Shown here piece by piece: positions 50,753 through 58,605 of a DNA stretch of 64,000 bases. The DNA is taken from contig JANNLG010000202.1 in assembly GCA_031396695.1 (NCBI GenBank), positions 8,275 to 72,274 on the forward strand, in the 5' to 3' direction. Position 1 is the first letter of the stretch. The number at the start of each line of letters is the position of its first letter. Source of the DNA: VGRW01 sp031396695 (GTDB lineage Bacteria > Myxococcota_A > UBA9160 > SZUA-336). The position numbers and the translations under genes were made by a program. The notes below the pieces were generated by a model. It did no database searches, was not told the DNA's origin, and saw only the letters and a list, made by a program, of their open reading frames with translations.

Positions 50753-51325
50753 ATGGAAGCCAAGAGCAAACCGAGCTACCTGGGTCTTCTGAACGCGATC
50801 GCGCAGGGCGAAGGCCGCGCGCACCAGTACCTGTCGTGCTGGGCGGCGAAGACGCCCGACGCCGACGTGAAGCAGGTGCTGCAGACGGTCGCGATCCGCG
50901 AGGGCGAGCACTCGCACGCCTTCACCAAGCGGCTGTGCGAGCTCGGCTTCGGCGTGCAGGAGCGGCCGGACGCGAAGCACGCGCAGAACATGGCGATCGC
51001 GAACGCCGACTGCAGCGATCTCGAGAAGTTCGAGGCGCTCGGCTACGGCCGAGAGGGCGAGCTGTCGCGCGATCCGTTCAAGGGCATCTTCGACGACGAG
51101 TCGATCGACATCCAGACCGGCGAGCTGCTCGGCCGCTACGTGGCCGAGGAGCGCGACAGCGGCCGCCGGCTGCGCGCCTGTTACGACGTGCTGCGCGAGC
51201 GGGCGGGCGGCGCGCGCGCCAGTGGCGCGGGCTCACGCGAGCTGCGCGATCTGCACGGGCGTCTGGACGAGATCTGCGCGGCGATCGGCAAGCTGCAGCA
51301 GGAAGTCACGGCTCTGCGGCGCTGA
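50753..51325 (+). CDS. Ferritin-like (rubrerythrin-type) four-helix protein with C-terminal coiled coil
   Basis: A 190-residue predominantly helical protein. QGEGRAHQYLSCWAAK (E20), TVAIREGEHSHAFTKRLCE (an ExxH pair), EKFEALG and GRYVAEERDSGRRLRACYDVL carry acidic and histidine ligands spaced as in ferritin-like di-iron bundles. The last ~35 residues are a short coiled coil (LHGRLDEICAAIGKLQQEV). There is no rubredoxin domain. Role inferred as di-iron oxidase, peroxidase or iron binding. RBS GGGAG before ATG; 11 nt after the GST gene. Confidence 0.6.
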   Translation: MEAKSKPSYLGLLNAIAQGEGRAHQYLSCWAAKTPDADVKQVLQTVAIREGEHSHAFTKRLCELGFGVQERPDAKHAQNMAIANADCSDLEKFEALGYGREGELSRDPFKGIFDDESIDIQTGELLGRYVAEERDSGRRLRACYDVLRERAGGARASGAGSRELRDLHGRLDEICAAIGKLQQEVTALRR

Positions 51326-51334
51326 CCGCTCGAC

Positions 51335-52048
51335 ATGCTCGGGCAGGAGCTCGCTGACGCGCGCTTCGACCGCGTGCTCGCGATCGGCGCGCACCCGGAC
51401 GACGCGGAGTATTTCGCGGGCGGCACGCTCGCGCGGCTGGCCGACGCGGGCGCGCAGGTCGCGCTGCTCGTGTGCACCGACGGCGCGCGCGGCGGCCGCG
51501 GCTTCGAGAATGTGGCGCAGGTTCGCACGCGCGAGCAGGCGGACGCCGCCAAGGTCGTGGGTTTCGGCTCGCTCGCGAATCTGCGCCGGCCCGACGGCGC
51601 GCTCGCGAACGACGACGCCCTGCGCGCGGATCTGGCGCTCGCGGTCCGGCAGCAGCGGCCCGAGCTCGTGCTCACGCACGATCCGCGCACGCTCTGGAAC
51701 GTGTACGGCGGACGCGCGCACCCGGGCCACTCCGATCACCGGGCCGCCGGGCAAGCGGTGCTCGACGCGCTCTACCCGCGCGCGGCCAGCCCGCACTTCT
51801 TTCCCGACCAGCTCGCGCAGCCCGGCGTCGAGCCGTGGTATCCGCGCGAGGTCTGGCTGTTCGACACCGCGACGCCCGATCTGCGCGTCGACGTCTCGAG
51901 CGTGTTCGCGCGCAAGCTCGACGCGCTGCGCGCGCACGTGAGTCAGAACGCCGACGACGCGTTGCTGCGCGGCGCGCGCGCGTTCGGCGAGGCGGAGCCG
52001 TTCGTGCGGCTCGTGCTGCGCAAGGACAAGCAGCGTGCTGACGGGTAA
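51335..52048 (+). CDS. PIG-L/LmbE-family deacetylase
   Basis: A 237-residue zinc deacetylase. GAHPDDAEYFAGGTLARLADAG has the catalytic AHPDD (H20, D22, D23), and HPGHSDHRAAGQAV supplies the third zinc ligand. The family removes N-acetyl from GlcNAc-type sugars (glycolipid, mycothiol or bacillithiol precursors). It overlaps the downstream GFA gene by 14 bp. The substrate is not readable; with a GST and a GFA protein next to it, low-molecular-weight-thiol metabolism is an attractive but unproven idea. Confidence 0.85.
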   Translation: MLGQELADARFDRVLAIGAHPDDAEYFAGGTLARLADAGAQVALLVCTDGARGGRGFENVAQVRTREQADAAKVVGFGSLANLRRPDGALANDDALRADLALAVRQQRPELVLTHDPRTLWNVYGGRAHPGHSDHRAAGQAVLDALYPRAASPHFFPDQLAQPGVEPWYPREVWLFDTATPDLRVDVSSVFARKLDALRAHVSQNADDALLRGARAFGEAEPFVRLVLRKDKQRADG

Positions 52049-52442
52049 GTGCCTGTGCGAGGGCGTGCGGTTCGAGCTCGACGGCCCGCTCGCACCGCTC
52101 GGCTACTGCCACTGCAAGCAGTGCCAGCGCGCGAGCGGCAGCGCCTTCACGGCCAACACCTCGGTCGCGAGATCAAGTTTCCGCGTCGTCGCCGGCGAGG
52201 AGCTGCTGCGCGAGTTCGAATCGTCGCCCGGTCGCTTCCGCGTGTTCTGCTCGCGCTGCGGCTCGCCGGTCTACAAGCGCGTCCACGATCAGCCCGACGC
52301 GGTGCGCATCCGGCTCGGTCTGGTCGACGGGGATCCGCAGCTGCGCGCCCGCGTGCACGTGTGGGCGTCGGTGAAAGCGCCCTGGTACGAGATCACGGAC
52401 GGCCTGCCGCAGCTCCCCGAAGGCCTGCCGCCGAGGAAGTGA
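52035..52442 (+). CDS. GFA (glutathione-dependent formaldehyde-activating enzyme/CENP-V) family protein
   Basis: A 135-residue zinc protein. GKCLCEGVRFELDG, YCHCKQCQRASGSAF and FCSRCGSPVYK give the characteristic Cys sets (CxC, CxCxxC, CxxC) of the Mss4-like GFA fold. GTG start inside the 3' end of the PIG-L gene (14-bp overlap). Members bind glutathione or act on S-hydroxymethyl adducts; most are uncharacterised. Its stop overlaps the next start as TGATG. Confidence 0.85.
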   Translation: MLTGKCLCEGVRFELDGPLAPLGYCHCKQCQRASGSAFTANTSVARSSFRVVAGEELLREFESSPGRFRVFCSRCGSPVYKRVHDQPDAVRIRLGLVDGDPQLRARVHVWASVKAPWYEITDGLPQLPEGLPPRK

Positions 52443-52912
52443 TGAGAAAGCTGCTCTTCGCACTGATCGCGAGCGCGCCGCTCGCTCTCTTCGCCTGCTC
52501 GAGCGAACCGGACTCGCCCGAGATCGTGGTGCGGGCGACGCTCGCGGCGATCGAGGCTGCCGCCGGCGAGCGAGATGTCGACGGCGTGCGCGCGCGCATC
52601 TCGGACGCCTACCGCGACGCGCGCGGCAACGACAAGGCGGCCGTGGTGCAGGTCGCGGCGTTCCACCTGCTGCGAAACCAGGCGGTGTACACGTTCTCGC
52701 GGATCCAAAGTATCGACACGAGCGTGCCCGGCTCTGCGCAGGCGGAGGTCCTGGTCGCGCTGGCCGGCAAGCCCATCTCGGACGCGGAGGCGCTGCTCAC
52801 CGTGAACGCCGACCTCTACCGCTTCGACGTCCAGCTGCGCGAGGAAGAACCCGGCAGCTGGCGCGTGACCGCGTCTTCGTGGCAGCCGGCGACGCTCGCC
52901 GACTTCCGCTGA
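52442..52912 (+). CDS. Small lipoprotein, unknown function
   Basis: A 156-residue protein with a lipoprotein signal (MRKLLFALIASAPLALFAC, C19), then an alpha/beta domain that resembles an NTF2-like cone: EIVVRATLAAIEAAAGERDVDGVRARISDAY (key part RDVDGVRARISDAY) followed by four to five strands ending in WRVTASSW. It is coupled to the GFA gene by the TGATG overlap. No named family recognised. In the same envelope class as the other lipoproteins of the window but not similar in sequence. Confidence 0.6.
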   Translation: MRKLLFALIASAPLALFACSSEPDSPEIVVRATLAAIEAAAGERDVDGVRARISDAYRDARGNDKAAVVQVAAFHLLRNQAVYTFSRIQSIDTSVPGSAQAEVLVALAGKPISDAEALLTVNADLYRFDVQLREEEPGSWRVTASSWQPATLADFR

Positions 52913-52950
52913 CCCGCGCTCTCTATACTGCCGATCTCGAGGAGGACCGC

Positions 52951-53676
52951 GTGAAGCTCCCGTTCGAAGCCGGCCGGCGCCGGCGCATCTGGCTCTTGCG
53001 CCACGCCGAGGCGGCGTACATCGACGAGGCCGGCCGGATCGCGCGCGATCCGCGGCTGGTGCCGCTCTCCGCCCACGGTCGCCGTGAAGCCGCGCAGATG
53101 GCGAAGCTGCTCGACGGCGCGGAGTTCGATCGCGCCGTCTGCTCCGGACTGCCGCGCACGGTGGAGACCGCGACCGTCGTGCTGTGCGGCGCCGGTCCGG
53201 AGCTCGAGCAGGTTCCCGAGCTCGAAGAAGTGCGCAGCGGCGGGGCGAGCGGGCTCGGCCGCAGCTTCGAGCCGCGCGACCTGGCGTACGCGCTCGAAGC
53301 AGCCGCGGACGAGAGCGCGCGTTTCCTCGGGGGCGAGACGTTCACCGACCTGCGCGGCCGCGTGGTGGGTGCGATCGAGGCGCTGGTGGCCCAGCCGGAC
53401 TGGTCGCGCATGCTGCTCGTCTGCCACGGCGGCGTGAACCGGGTGATCCTGGCCTGGGCGCTCGGCACCGATCTGCGCTCGGCCGCGAAGCTCGAGCAGG
53501 ACTCGTGCTGCCTGAACGTGATCGACCTGGATCGCGACGATCGCGACGGGCGGCTGCTGCGCACCGTCGTGCGCGCGGTGAACCTGACGGCCGGCGACCC
53601 GGCCAAGCACGAGCGCTGGCTCACGTCGCTCGAGCAGCAGGCGCAGGTGCTCGAGCAGCGCATGCGCCGCCCGTGA
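52951..53676 (+). CDS. Histidine phosphatase (phosphoglycerate-mutase-like) family protein
   Basis: A 241-residue phosphohydrolase. The phospho-histidine motif is LLRHAEA (H18), the second catalytic histidine lies in VCHGGVNRVI (~residue 160), and LSAHGRREAAQMAKLL is the usual second helix. The start is GTG 52951 with GAGGAGG 5 nt upstream; TATACT at 52924-52929 is a plausible -10 for this leadered transcript. The stop overlaps the following cyclase gene start (GTGA). Substrate unknown: sugar phosphate, nucleotide or phosphoprotein. Confidence 0.8.
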   Translation: MKLPFEAGRRRRIWLLRHAEAAYIDEAGRIARDPRLVPLSAHGRREAAQMAKLLDGAEFDRAVCSGLPRTVETATVVLCGAGPELEQVPELEEVRSGGASGLGRSFEPRDLAYALEAAADESARFLGGETFTDLRGRVVGAIEALVAQPDWSRMLLVCHGGVNRVILAWALGTDLRSAAKLEQDSCCLNVIDLDRDDRDGRLLRTVVRAVNLTAGDPAKHERWLTSLEQQAQVLEQRMRRP

Positions 53677-54614
53677 CACCGAGGCGTGTTGCGAGCGAGG
53701 CGGAGCTCCTGACCTGGTTCGAGTCGCTCTCGAACTGGCGGCGCTTTGGCGACGGCGACGAGCGCGGCACGCTGAACCTGATCGACGACGCGAAGCGCGC
53801 CCAGGCCGCGCGGCTGGTGCGCGACGGCGTCGCGGTGTCGTGCGCGTGGGAGATCGACCCGCGGCCCGCGGCCGACCACGTGTTCGGCTCGCCCGAACGC
53901 AGCATGCGCGGCACCGGCGAGGACCTGCCCGAGTTTCCCCGCTACGGCGGCGCGTCCGAGCGGATCGGCTTCGTGTTCCACGGCTACGCGATCACGCACC
54001 TCGACTCGCTCGCGCACTACTTCTGGGACGGGCGCATGTACGGCGGCCGACCCGCGTCGCTCGTGACAAGGCGTGACGGCGCGCGACACAACGCGGTGAC
54101 AGCCGCCGCCGAGGGGATCGTCACGCGCGGCGTGCTGCTCGACATCGCTCGGCTTCGCGGCGTGGACTGGCTCGAGCCCGGCGAGGGTGTGTTCCCGGAC
54201 GAGCTCGAAGCCGCCGAGATCCGCGCGGGCGTTCGGGTCGGGCCCGGCGACGCGCTGCTCTTGCGCACCGGCTACGGCCGCAAGAAGCGCGAGCGCGGAC
54301 CCGACCGCGTGCAGGACGTCGGCCGCGCCGGCTGGCACGCCACCTGTCTGCCCTGGCTGCGCGAGCGAGACGTCGCGCTGATCGGAGCCGACACCGCGCA
54401 GGACGTTCAGCCGTGCGGCTATCCGAGCTTCCGCAGCCCCGTGCACGCGATCGGGATCGTCGCGATGGGTCTCTGGCTGCTGGACAACTGCGATCTCGAG
54501 CCGCTCGCCGAGGCTTGCCGGCGGCTCGGACGGGCCGAGTTCATGCTGCAGGTGAGTCCGCTGCGACTCAGCGGCGCGACCGGCAGCCCGGTAAATCCGA
54601 TCGCGCTATTCTGA
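53673..54614 (+). CDS. Cyclase-family (kynurenine-formamidase-like) metal hydrolase
   Basis: A 313-residue cytoplasmic cyclase-family enzyme. RRFGDGDERGTLNLIDDAKRAQAA is the family opening, and AITHLDSLAHYFWDG carries the HxD...H metal motif, intact here, unlike the secreted paralogue at 26.3-27.2 kb. TRGVLLDIAR, GDALLLRTGYG and GADTAQDV complete the fold. GTG start coupled to the histidine phosphatase by GTGA. Its chemistry would be amide or ester hydrolysis or ring closure. With indoleamine 2,3-dioxygenase at the window end, a formamidase role is possible, but the genes are 8 kb apart. Confidence 0.82.
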   Translation: MTPRRVASEAELLTWFESLSNWRRFGDGDERGTLNLIDDAKRAQAARLVRDGVAVSCAWEIDPRPAADHVFGSPERSMRGTGEDLPEFPRYGGASERIGFVFHGYAITHLDSLAHYFWDGRMYGGRPASLVTRRDGARHNAVTAAAEGIVTRGVLLDIARLRGVDWLEPGEGVFPDELEAAEIRAGVRVGPGDALLLRTGYGRKKRERGPDRVQDVGRAGWHATCLPWLRERDVALIGADTAQDVQPCGYPSFRSPVHAIGIVAMGLWLLDNCDLEPLAEACRRLGRAEFMLQVSPLRLSGATGSPVNPIALF

Positions 54615-54639
54615 CGAACCGAACCGTACGGGAGTGCGC

Positions 54640-55473
54640 ATGCGTTCGAGAGCGAGAACAAGCACCTGGGTCGCACTCCTGTGCGCCGCGTTCGGGCTGG
54701 CCGTTGCGCCGGCGCGCGCCGCGGAGCCCGAAGCGGCGAAGCCCGCGGCCGAGGCGGCCCCCGCCGACGACATCGATCCCAAGGCGGTCGCGCTGCTCGG
54801 CCGCTTCGGCGATGCGCTCGCGGCGCAGCCGCGCTTCAGCTTCGCGGTCGACTTCGCCTACGACGTCGTGCAGGAAGACGGGCAGAAGCTCGAGTTCGGA
54901 GCTTCCCGCATCTACACCGTTCGGCGTCCCGACCACCTGCGCATCGAGGAAGACCGCCGTTCCGGCGGAAGGCGCGAGATGTTCTTCGACGGCAACAACG
55001 TCACCGTGTACGTGCCCGGCGACAAAGCCTACGCGCTCGCCAAGCTGAAGCAACACCGCGATCTGGACTCGATGATCGACGTGGTGCGCGACGCGCTCGA
55101 CATGCCCGTCCCGCTCGGCGACCTGCTGCGCGCCAAGCCGCTCGCGCGCATCGAGGAGGGCATGAAGACGGCGTTCGTCGTGGGCCGCGAGACCCTGGCC
55201 GGCGTGGAGTGCGATCACGTGGCGTGGCAGACCGATGAAGTCGACGGACAGGCATGGGTAGCGGCCGGCGAGCTGCCGCTGCTCCAGCGCGTGGTGATCA
55301 CCTATCGAGAGCTCGACGGTCAGCCGAGCTTCCGCGCGCAGTTTACGAGCTGGAACAAATCGCCCGACGTGGCGGAGTCGGTGTTCCAGTTCACGCCGTC
55401 CGCCGACGTCGAGCGCGTCCGGTTCTCGGTGCGCGGACGCAACATCGAGCCGACGGAGGAACAGGAGCCATGA
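54640..55473 (+). CDS. Exported DUF2092-like protein
   Basis: A 277-residue exported protein with a signal peptide (TWVALLCAAFGLAVAPARA) and an Ala/Glu/Pro linker, then a LolA/LppX-like beta-domain: FSFAVDFAYDVVQEDGQKLEFG, RIYTVRRPDHLRIE and a closing FRAQFTSWNKSPDVAESVFQFTP. This is the DUF2092 layout (periplasmic lipoprotein-carrier-like). The ATG 54640 is chosen over GTG 54634 because GGGAG then has the proper spacing. It overlaps the glycine-rich gene by ATGA, and the two are commonly paired in other genomes. Confidence 0.7.
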   Translation: MRSRARTSTWVALLCAAFGLAVAPARAAEPEAAKPAAEAAPADDIDPKAVALLGRFGDALAAQPRFSFAVDFAYDVVQEDGQKLEFGASRIYTVRRPDHLRIEEDRRSGGRREMFFDGNNVTVYVPGDKAYALAKLKQHRDLDSMIDVVRDALDMPVPLGDLLRAKPLARIEEGMKTAFVVGRETLAGVECDHVAWQTDEVDGQAWVAAGELPLLQRVVITYRELDGQPSFRAQFTSWNKSPDVAESVFQFTPSADVERVRFSVRGRNIEPTEEQEP

Positions 55474-56222
55474 ATCAGCGATCGATCCTGCGGGCGCTGT
55501 CGGTCGCGTGCGTCGGGCTGATCTTCGTGTTCATGGCGGAGACCGTGGAGGCGCAGCGCGGTGGCGGTCGCGGTGGTGGTGGTCGCGGCGGCGGCGGGCG
55601 TTCGATCTCGCGCTCGGGTCCGGCGTCGGGCGGCTCGTTCCGCACCAGCGGGGCCTCGAACCGATCGCGCGCAAGCACGATGGGCGGCTCGCGTGCCACG
55701 ACGCGGCCGGCGACCCGGCCGTCGACCCAGCCCTCGACTCGCCCGGCGACTCCGACCACGCGACCGAGCACGGGCGCGGGGCAGACGCGTCCGGGTACGT
55801 CCGACGTTCGTCCGAGTCAGCGGCCGGGCGAGGGCACGCGGCCGGAACGGCCGAACCAGCCCGACGGCTCCAACCGCGAGGACTGGCAGGACCACAACAA
55901 CCAGGCGCGCGAGGACTGGCAGGACTTCTACGAAGAAGGTGGCGGCGGCAGCTACTACTACGGCGGCTACTCCGGTCACTACCACGTGTACGACTACCAC
56001 GAGGAAGACGACGACTGGGCGATCCTGATCGCCGGCATGGCGATCGGCACCGCGCTCACGTCGGCGTCGTTCAGCTCGATGCAGACCAGCACGAAGTGCA
56101 GCTTGAGCGAAGTCACCGTGAACGGCGTGCGCTACTACAAGTGTGGATCGACCTGGTACAACCGCGTGATCGACGGGACCAACGTCAACTACGTGATCGT
56201 GAGCGCGCCCGCGGGCTATTGA
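55470..56222 (+). CDS. Exported Gly/Arg/Thr-Pro-rich protein (DUF6515-like)
   Basis: A 250-residue exported protein. After a signal peptide (SVACVGLIFVFMAETVEA) come RGGGRGGGGRGGGG repeats, a Ser/Arg stretch, a TRPATRPSTQPSTRP-type proline-rich region, two copies of REDWQDHNN/REDWQDFYE, a tyrosine- and glycine-rich stretch and a hydrophobic GMAIGTALTSASF segment. The C-terminal ~55 residues (CSLSEVTVNGVRYYKCGSTWYNRV) form a small cysteine-paired domain. It forms an operon with the DUF2092 gene (ATGA overlap). Surface or periplasmic location inferred; function unknown. Confidence 0.65.
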   Translation: MNQRSILRALSVACVGLIFVFMAETVEAQRGGGRGGGGRGGGGRSISRSGPASGGSFRTSGASNRSRASTMGGSRATTRPATRPSTQPSTRPATPTTRPSTGAGQTRPGTSDVRPSQRPGEGTRPERPNQPDGSNREDWQDHNNQAREDWQDFYEEGGGGSYYYGGYSGHYHVYDYHEEDDDWAILIAGMAIGTALTSASFSSMQTSTKCSLSEVTVNGVRYYKCGSTWYNRVIDGTNVNYVIVSAPAGY

Positions 56223-56241
56223 GCGTCGAAGCGAGCCGCTC

Positions 56242-56661
56242 GTGACCGCTCGAGCGCTGCGCTGGCTGCCGCCCGCCCTGCTGGTGGCGGTCGCGCTGCA
56301 CCAACTGTGGCTCGCGTCGACCCGGCACCTGACGCCGTGGTGTGGCGGCGGCTTCGGCATGTTCTCGACCACCGACGGACGCTACGCGCGACACCTGCAC
56401 GTGTACGGCACGAGTCCGGGCGTGCGCGTCGAGTTCGAGATCCCGCCCGAGCTCGACGAGCGCGTGCGCGCGGCGGTCGCGCTCCCCGAGGACCAGCGGC
56501 TGCGTGCGCTCGCGCGCGACTTCGCCCCGTACGCGGTCTCGGACTTCGAGTCGCCCGACTCGATCCGCCTCGAGGTCTACGCCACGCGCTGGGACGCTGC
56601 GACGCTCGCGCCATCGGGCGTCCTGCTCGCCGAGGTCGAGGTGCCGATTGCGGGACCTTGA
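56242..56661 (+). CDS. Small membrane-anchored protein paired with polytopic membrane protein
   Basis: A 139-residue protein with one N-terminal membrane helix (PPALLVAVALHQLWLA) followed by TPWCGGGFGMFSTTDGRYARHLHVYG and a beta-rich tail. The WCGGGFGMFST block looks conserved and may include the active or binding part. GTG start. The 3' end overlaps the next gene by 14 bp; the two are presumably made together. No family name recognised. Confidence 0.6.
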   Translation: MTARALRWLPPALLVAVALHQLWLASTRHLTPWCGGGFGMFSTTDGRYARHLHVYGTSPGVRVEFEIPPELDERVRAAVALPEDQRLRALARDFAPYAVSDFESPDSIRLEVYATRWDAATLAPSGVLLAEVEVPIAGP

Positions 56662-57490
56662 TGCGGGCGACCTCGCGCGCAAGCTGACGCTCGCGGACCT
56701 GGCCCTTCGCCCGGTCGGCGCGGGCTGGCTGCGCCCCGGACTGCTCGCGCTCGCGCTGCTCGGCCTGGTGCTTCCGTCGGTCTCGCGCCGGCCGTGGTTC
56801 TGGCTTCTGCTCGCGGCGCTCGCGGGCCTGCGCCTGATCTCGAGCTGGCCGCTCGCCGACAACCACGCCTACCTGCTGGCGTACTGGTGTCTCGCGGTCG
56901 CGATCGCCTCGCGCGAATCGGATCCGGCGCCCGCGCTCGCCTGGAGCGGGCGCGTGCTGATCGGGCTCGTGTTCACGTTCGCGGTGCTGTGGAAGGCGAT
57001 CTCGCCGGACTTCCTCGATGGGCGCTTCTTCCGCGTGACGCTCGTGCTCGACGGGCGGCTCGAGAGCTTCACGCGGATCGTCGGCGGTCTCGACGCGGAC
57101 GAGTTGTTCGAGCGACGCGCGCTGCTCGCGCAGCACGCGGACGGCGTCGCGCCCGACACGCTGGCCGTGCCGAAGGAGCCGACTCGCTTCCGGACGGTCG
57201 CCTGGCTCGCGACGCTCGCGACGTTTGCCAGCGAAGGCGCGCTCGCGCTCGCGTTCCTGTGGCCGCTCGGTCGCGGACCGTCGCGTCTGCGGGATCCGCT
57301 GCTGATCGGCTTCTGCGCCATCACCTATCTGGTCGCGCCGGTGAGCGGCTTCGGCTGGCTCTTGATCGCGCTCGGCGTCGCGCAGACTCCGCCCGACGGC
57401 TTTCGAACGCGCGTCGCCTATCTGGTCGTGTTCGGCCTGGTGTACGTGTACGACGAGATCGACCGAGCGGGGCTGCTCAACACGCTCTAG
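56648..57490 (+). CDS. Polytopic membrane protein, HTTM-like
   Basis: A 280-residue membrane protein with about seven helices. Blocks such as LADNHAYLLAYWCLAVAIA and LIGLVFTFAVLWKAISPDFLDGRFFRVTLVLD (key part LWKAISPDFLDG) recall the HTTM family (related to vitamin-K gamma-carboxylase). I chose TTG 56648, which has AGG 7 nt upstream, because the frame before it is only a shadow of the overlapping gene. The TAG stop lies in a CTAG shared with the convergent AcoX-like gene. Partner of the small protein just upstream. Confidence 0.6.
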   Translation: MRDLDAGDLARKLTLADLALRPVGAGWLRPGLLALALLGLVLPSVSRRPWFWLLLAALAGLRLISSWPLADNHAYLLAYWCLAVAIASRESDPAPALAWSGRVLIGLVFTFAVLWKAISPDFLDGRFFRVTLVLDGRLESFTRIVGGLDADELFERRALLAQHADGVAPDTLAVPKEPTRFRTVAWLATLATFASEGALALAFLWPLGRGPSRLRDPLLIGFCAITYLVAPVSGFGWLLIALGVAQTPPDGFRTRVAYLVVFGLVYVYDEIDRAGLLNTL

Positions 57491-58509
57491 TGTTGATCGT
57501 AGCCGTCGTGCCAGAGCCCGCGGTCGAGGAACGCGCCGCGCTCGGCGGCGAGCCGCAGCGTGCGCTCGACGTCGAAGACGAACGGACCGCTGCGCTCGAC
57601 ACGCAGCCGCGCGGTCTGTCCGGAGAGCAGACGCCGCTCGCGATCGCCGTCGAACGCGAGCACGCCCGGACCGTGCAGCACGACTTCCTCGCCCAGCGCG
57701 AGTGAGCGGAAGCCGCTGACGTTCACGCGCCGGTAGAGCCCCGCCGAGACCGGCGCGAGCAGCACGCGTCCCTTCGCGCCGGGCGCCGCGCAGCTCACGT
57801 ACAGCCCGCCGTCGTCGGCCGCGCCCACCGGCTGCAGGAGGCCGCCGATCGGCGACATGCCGATGCCCGCCGGCTCCGCGCGCGCGAGTACGAGCGCGCG
57901 CAGCTTCTCGGGCTCGAAGGGCATCAGGTTTCCGACATGGTCGTCCACCAGGAACGCGGCGTCGACCAGCGCCATGTCGTCGCGCTCGCCGTCGATCGCG
58001 ATTCGCACGCACTTCGAACGGCTCGCCGCTTCGAGCAGCGTCACGACGCCCGAGGCGACCAGTCCCGCCGCCGCGCCCGCGATCGTGGGCTCGACCAGCC
58101 GCGGGAACACGTTGTTGGTGCCGGTCGAGAGCGGCACCAGCGGCGCGTCGGGCCAGATGCGCGCGATCGCGCGGTTGGTGCCGTCGCCGCCGAGCACCAC
58201 CAGCGCCGCGCAGCCGGCTTTGCGCATCGCCTCGGCCGCGCGCACGGTGTCGTTCGCGTCGAGCTTCGCGTCGACGTCGATCACTTCGAGGCTCGCGTCG
58301 ATCTCGAGGTTCTCGATCGCGGCGGTCGAGACGCGGAACGGCTCCTTCATCACGAGTATGCGCTTGGCGCCCGCCGCGACCGCGCCGATCACGATCCGCG
58401 CGACCTGGTTGCGCTTGCTCTGCGGCGTCGAGGTGTCGGCGCGCGCCGCGATCCGGCGCACGTCCCTGCCCGAGAGCGGGTTCGCGATGATGCCGACGGG
58501 CTGGCTCAT
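57487..58509 (-). CDS. ATP-NAD-kinase-like protein (AcoX type)
   Basis: A 340-residue NAD-kinase-fold protein. GIIANPLSGRDVRRIAARADTST is the opening of AcoX, the NAD-kinase homologue of acetoin catabolism operons; LVVLGGDGTNRAIARIWPDAPLVPLSTGTNNVFP holds the GGDG and TGTNN motifs (key parts GGDGTNRA and STGTNNV). No acetoin dehydrogenase genes are nearby. It could make NADP or phosphorylate a related substrate. Its ATG overlaps the stop of a 24-codon peptide by ATGA, so it is translationally coupled to it, and its stop shares CTAG with the opposite gene. Confidence 0.8.
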   Translation of the reverse strand: MSQPVGIIANPLSGRDVRRIAARADTSTPQSKRNQVARIVIGAVAAGAKRILVMKEPFRVSTAAIENLEIDASLEVIDVDAKLDANDTVRAAEAMRKAGCAALVVLGGDGTNRAIARIWPDAPLVPLSTGTNNVFPRLVEPTIAGAAAGLVASGVVTLLEAASRSKCVRIAIDGERDDMALVDAAFLVDDHVGNLMPFEPEKLRALVLARAEPAGIGMSPIGGLLQPVGAADDGGLYVSCAAPGAKGRVLLAPVSAGLYRRVNVSGFRSLALGEEVVLHGPGVLAFDGDRERRLLSGQTARLRVERSGPFVFDVERTLRLAAERGAFLDRGLWHDGYDQH

Positions 58510-58580
58510 GGGCAGGCGAGTGTGCCCGTGACCTCCGTTGCGCAGAACAGCAGCAGGGGAATCAGCGCCAGCGACCGCAT
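58506..58580 (-). CDS. 24-aa hydrophobic peptide ORF coupled to the AcoX-like gene
   Basis: The peptide begins MRSLALIPLLLFCATEV and ends with ACP: a positively charged start, a hydrophobic core and two cysteines, like a signal or single-helix membrane peptide. GGAGG at 58588-58592 is 7 nt before its ATG, and its TGA overlaps the kinase start as ATGA. TAGGAT (58600-58605, minus) upstream could be its -10. It may be a leader that tunes kinase translation, a tiny membrane protein, or the remnant of a secreted protein. Confidence 0.5.
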   Translation of the reverse strand: MRSLALIPLLLFCATEVTGTLACP

Positions 58581-58599
58581 CGACACGCCTCCAGCGCGA

Positions 58600-58605
58600 A
58601 TCCTA
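58600..58605 (-). promoter_or_regulatory. -10-like TAGGAT on the ADH stop codon
   Basis: The TAG stop of the alcohol dehydrogenase gene begins TAGGAT on the minus strand, 19 nt before the ATG of the 24-aa peptide, leaving a short leader that contains the GGAGG. Confidence 0.35.

Noticed and set aside
53673..54614. Kynurenine formamidase (kynB) paired with the dioxygenase at the right edge
   Set aside because: The metal motif fits the family, but the gene is coupled to a histidine phosphatase 8 kb away, so a named assignment is not justified.
57487..58509. Housekeeping NAD kinase (nadK)
   Set aside because: The N-terminus and length fit AcoX-like proteins better than the ~290-residue NadK, so no symbol was given.
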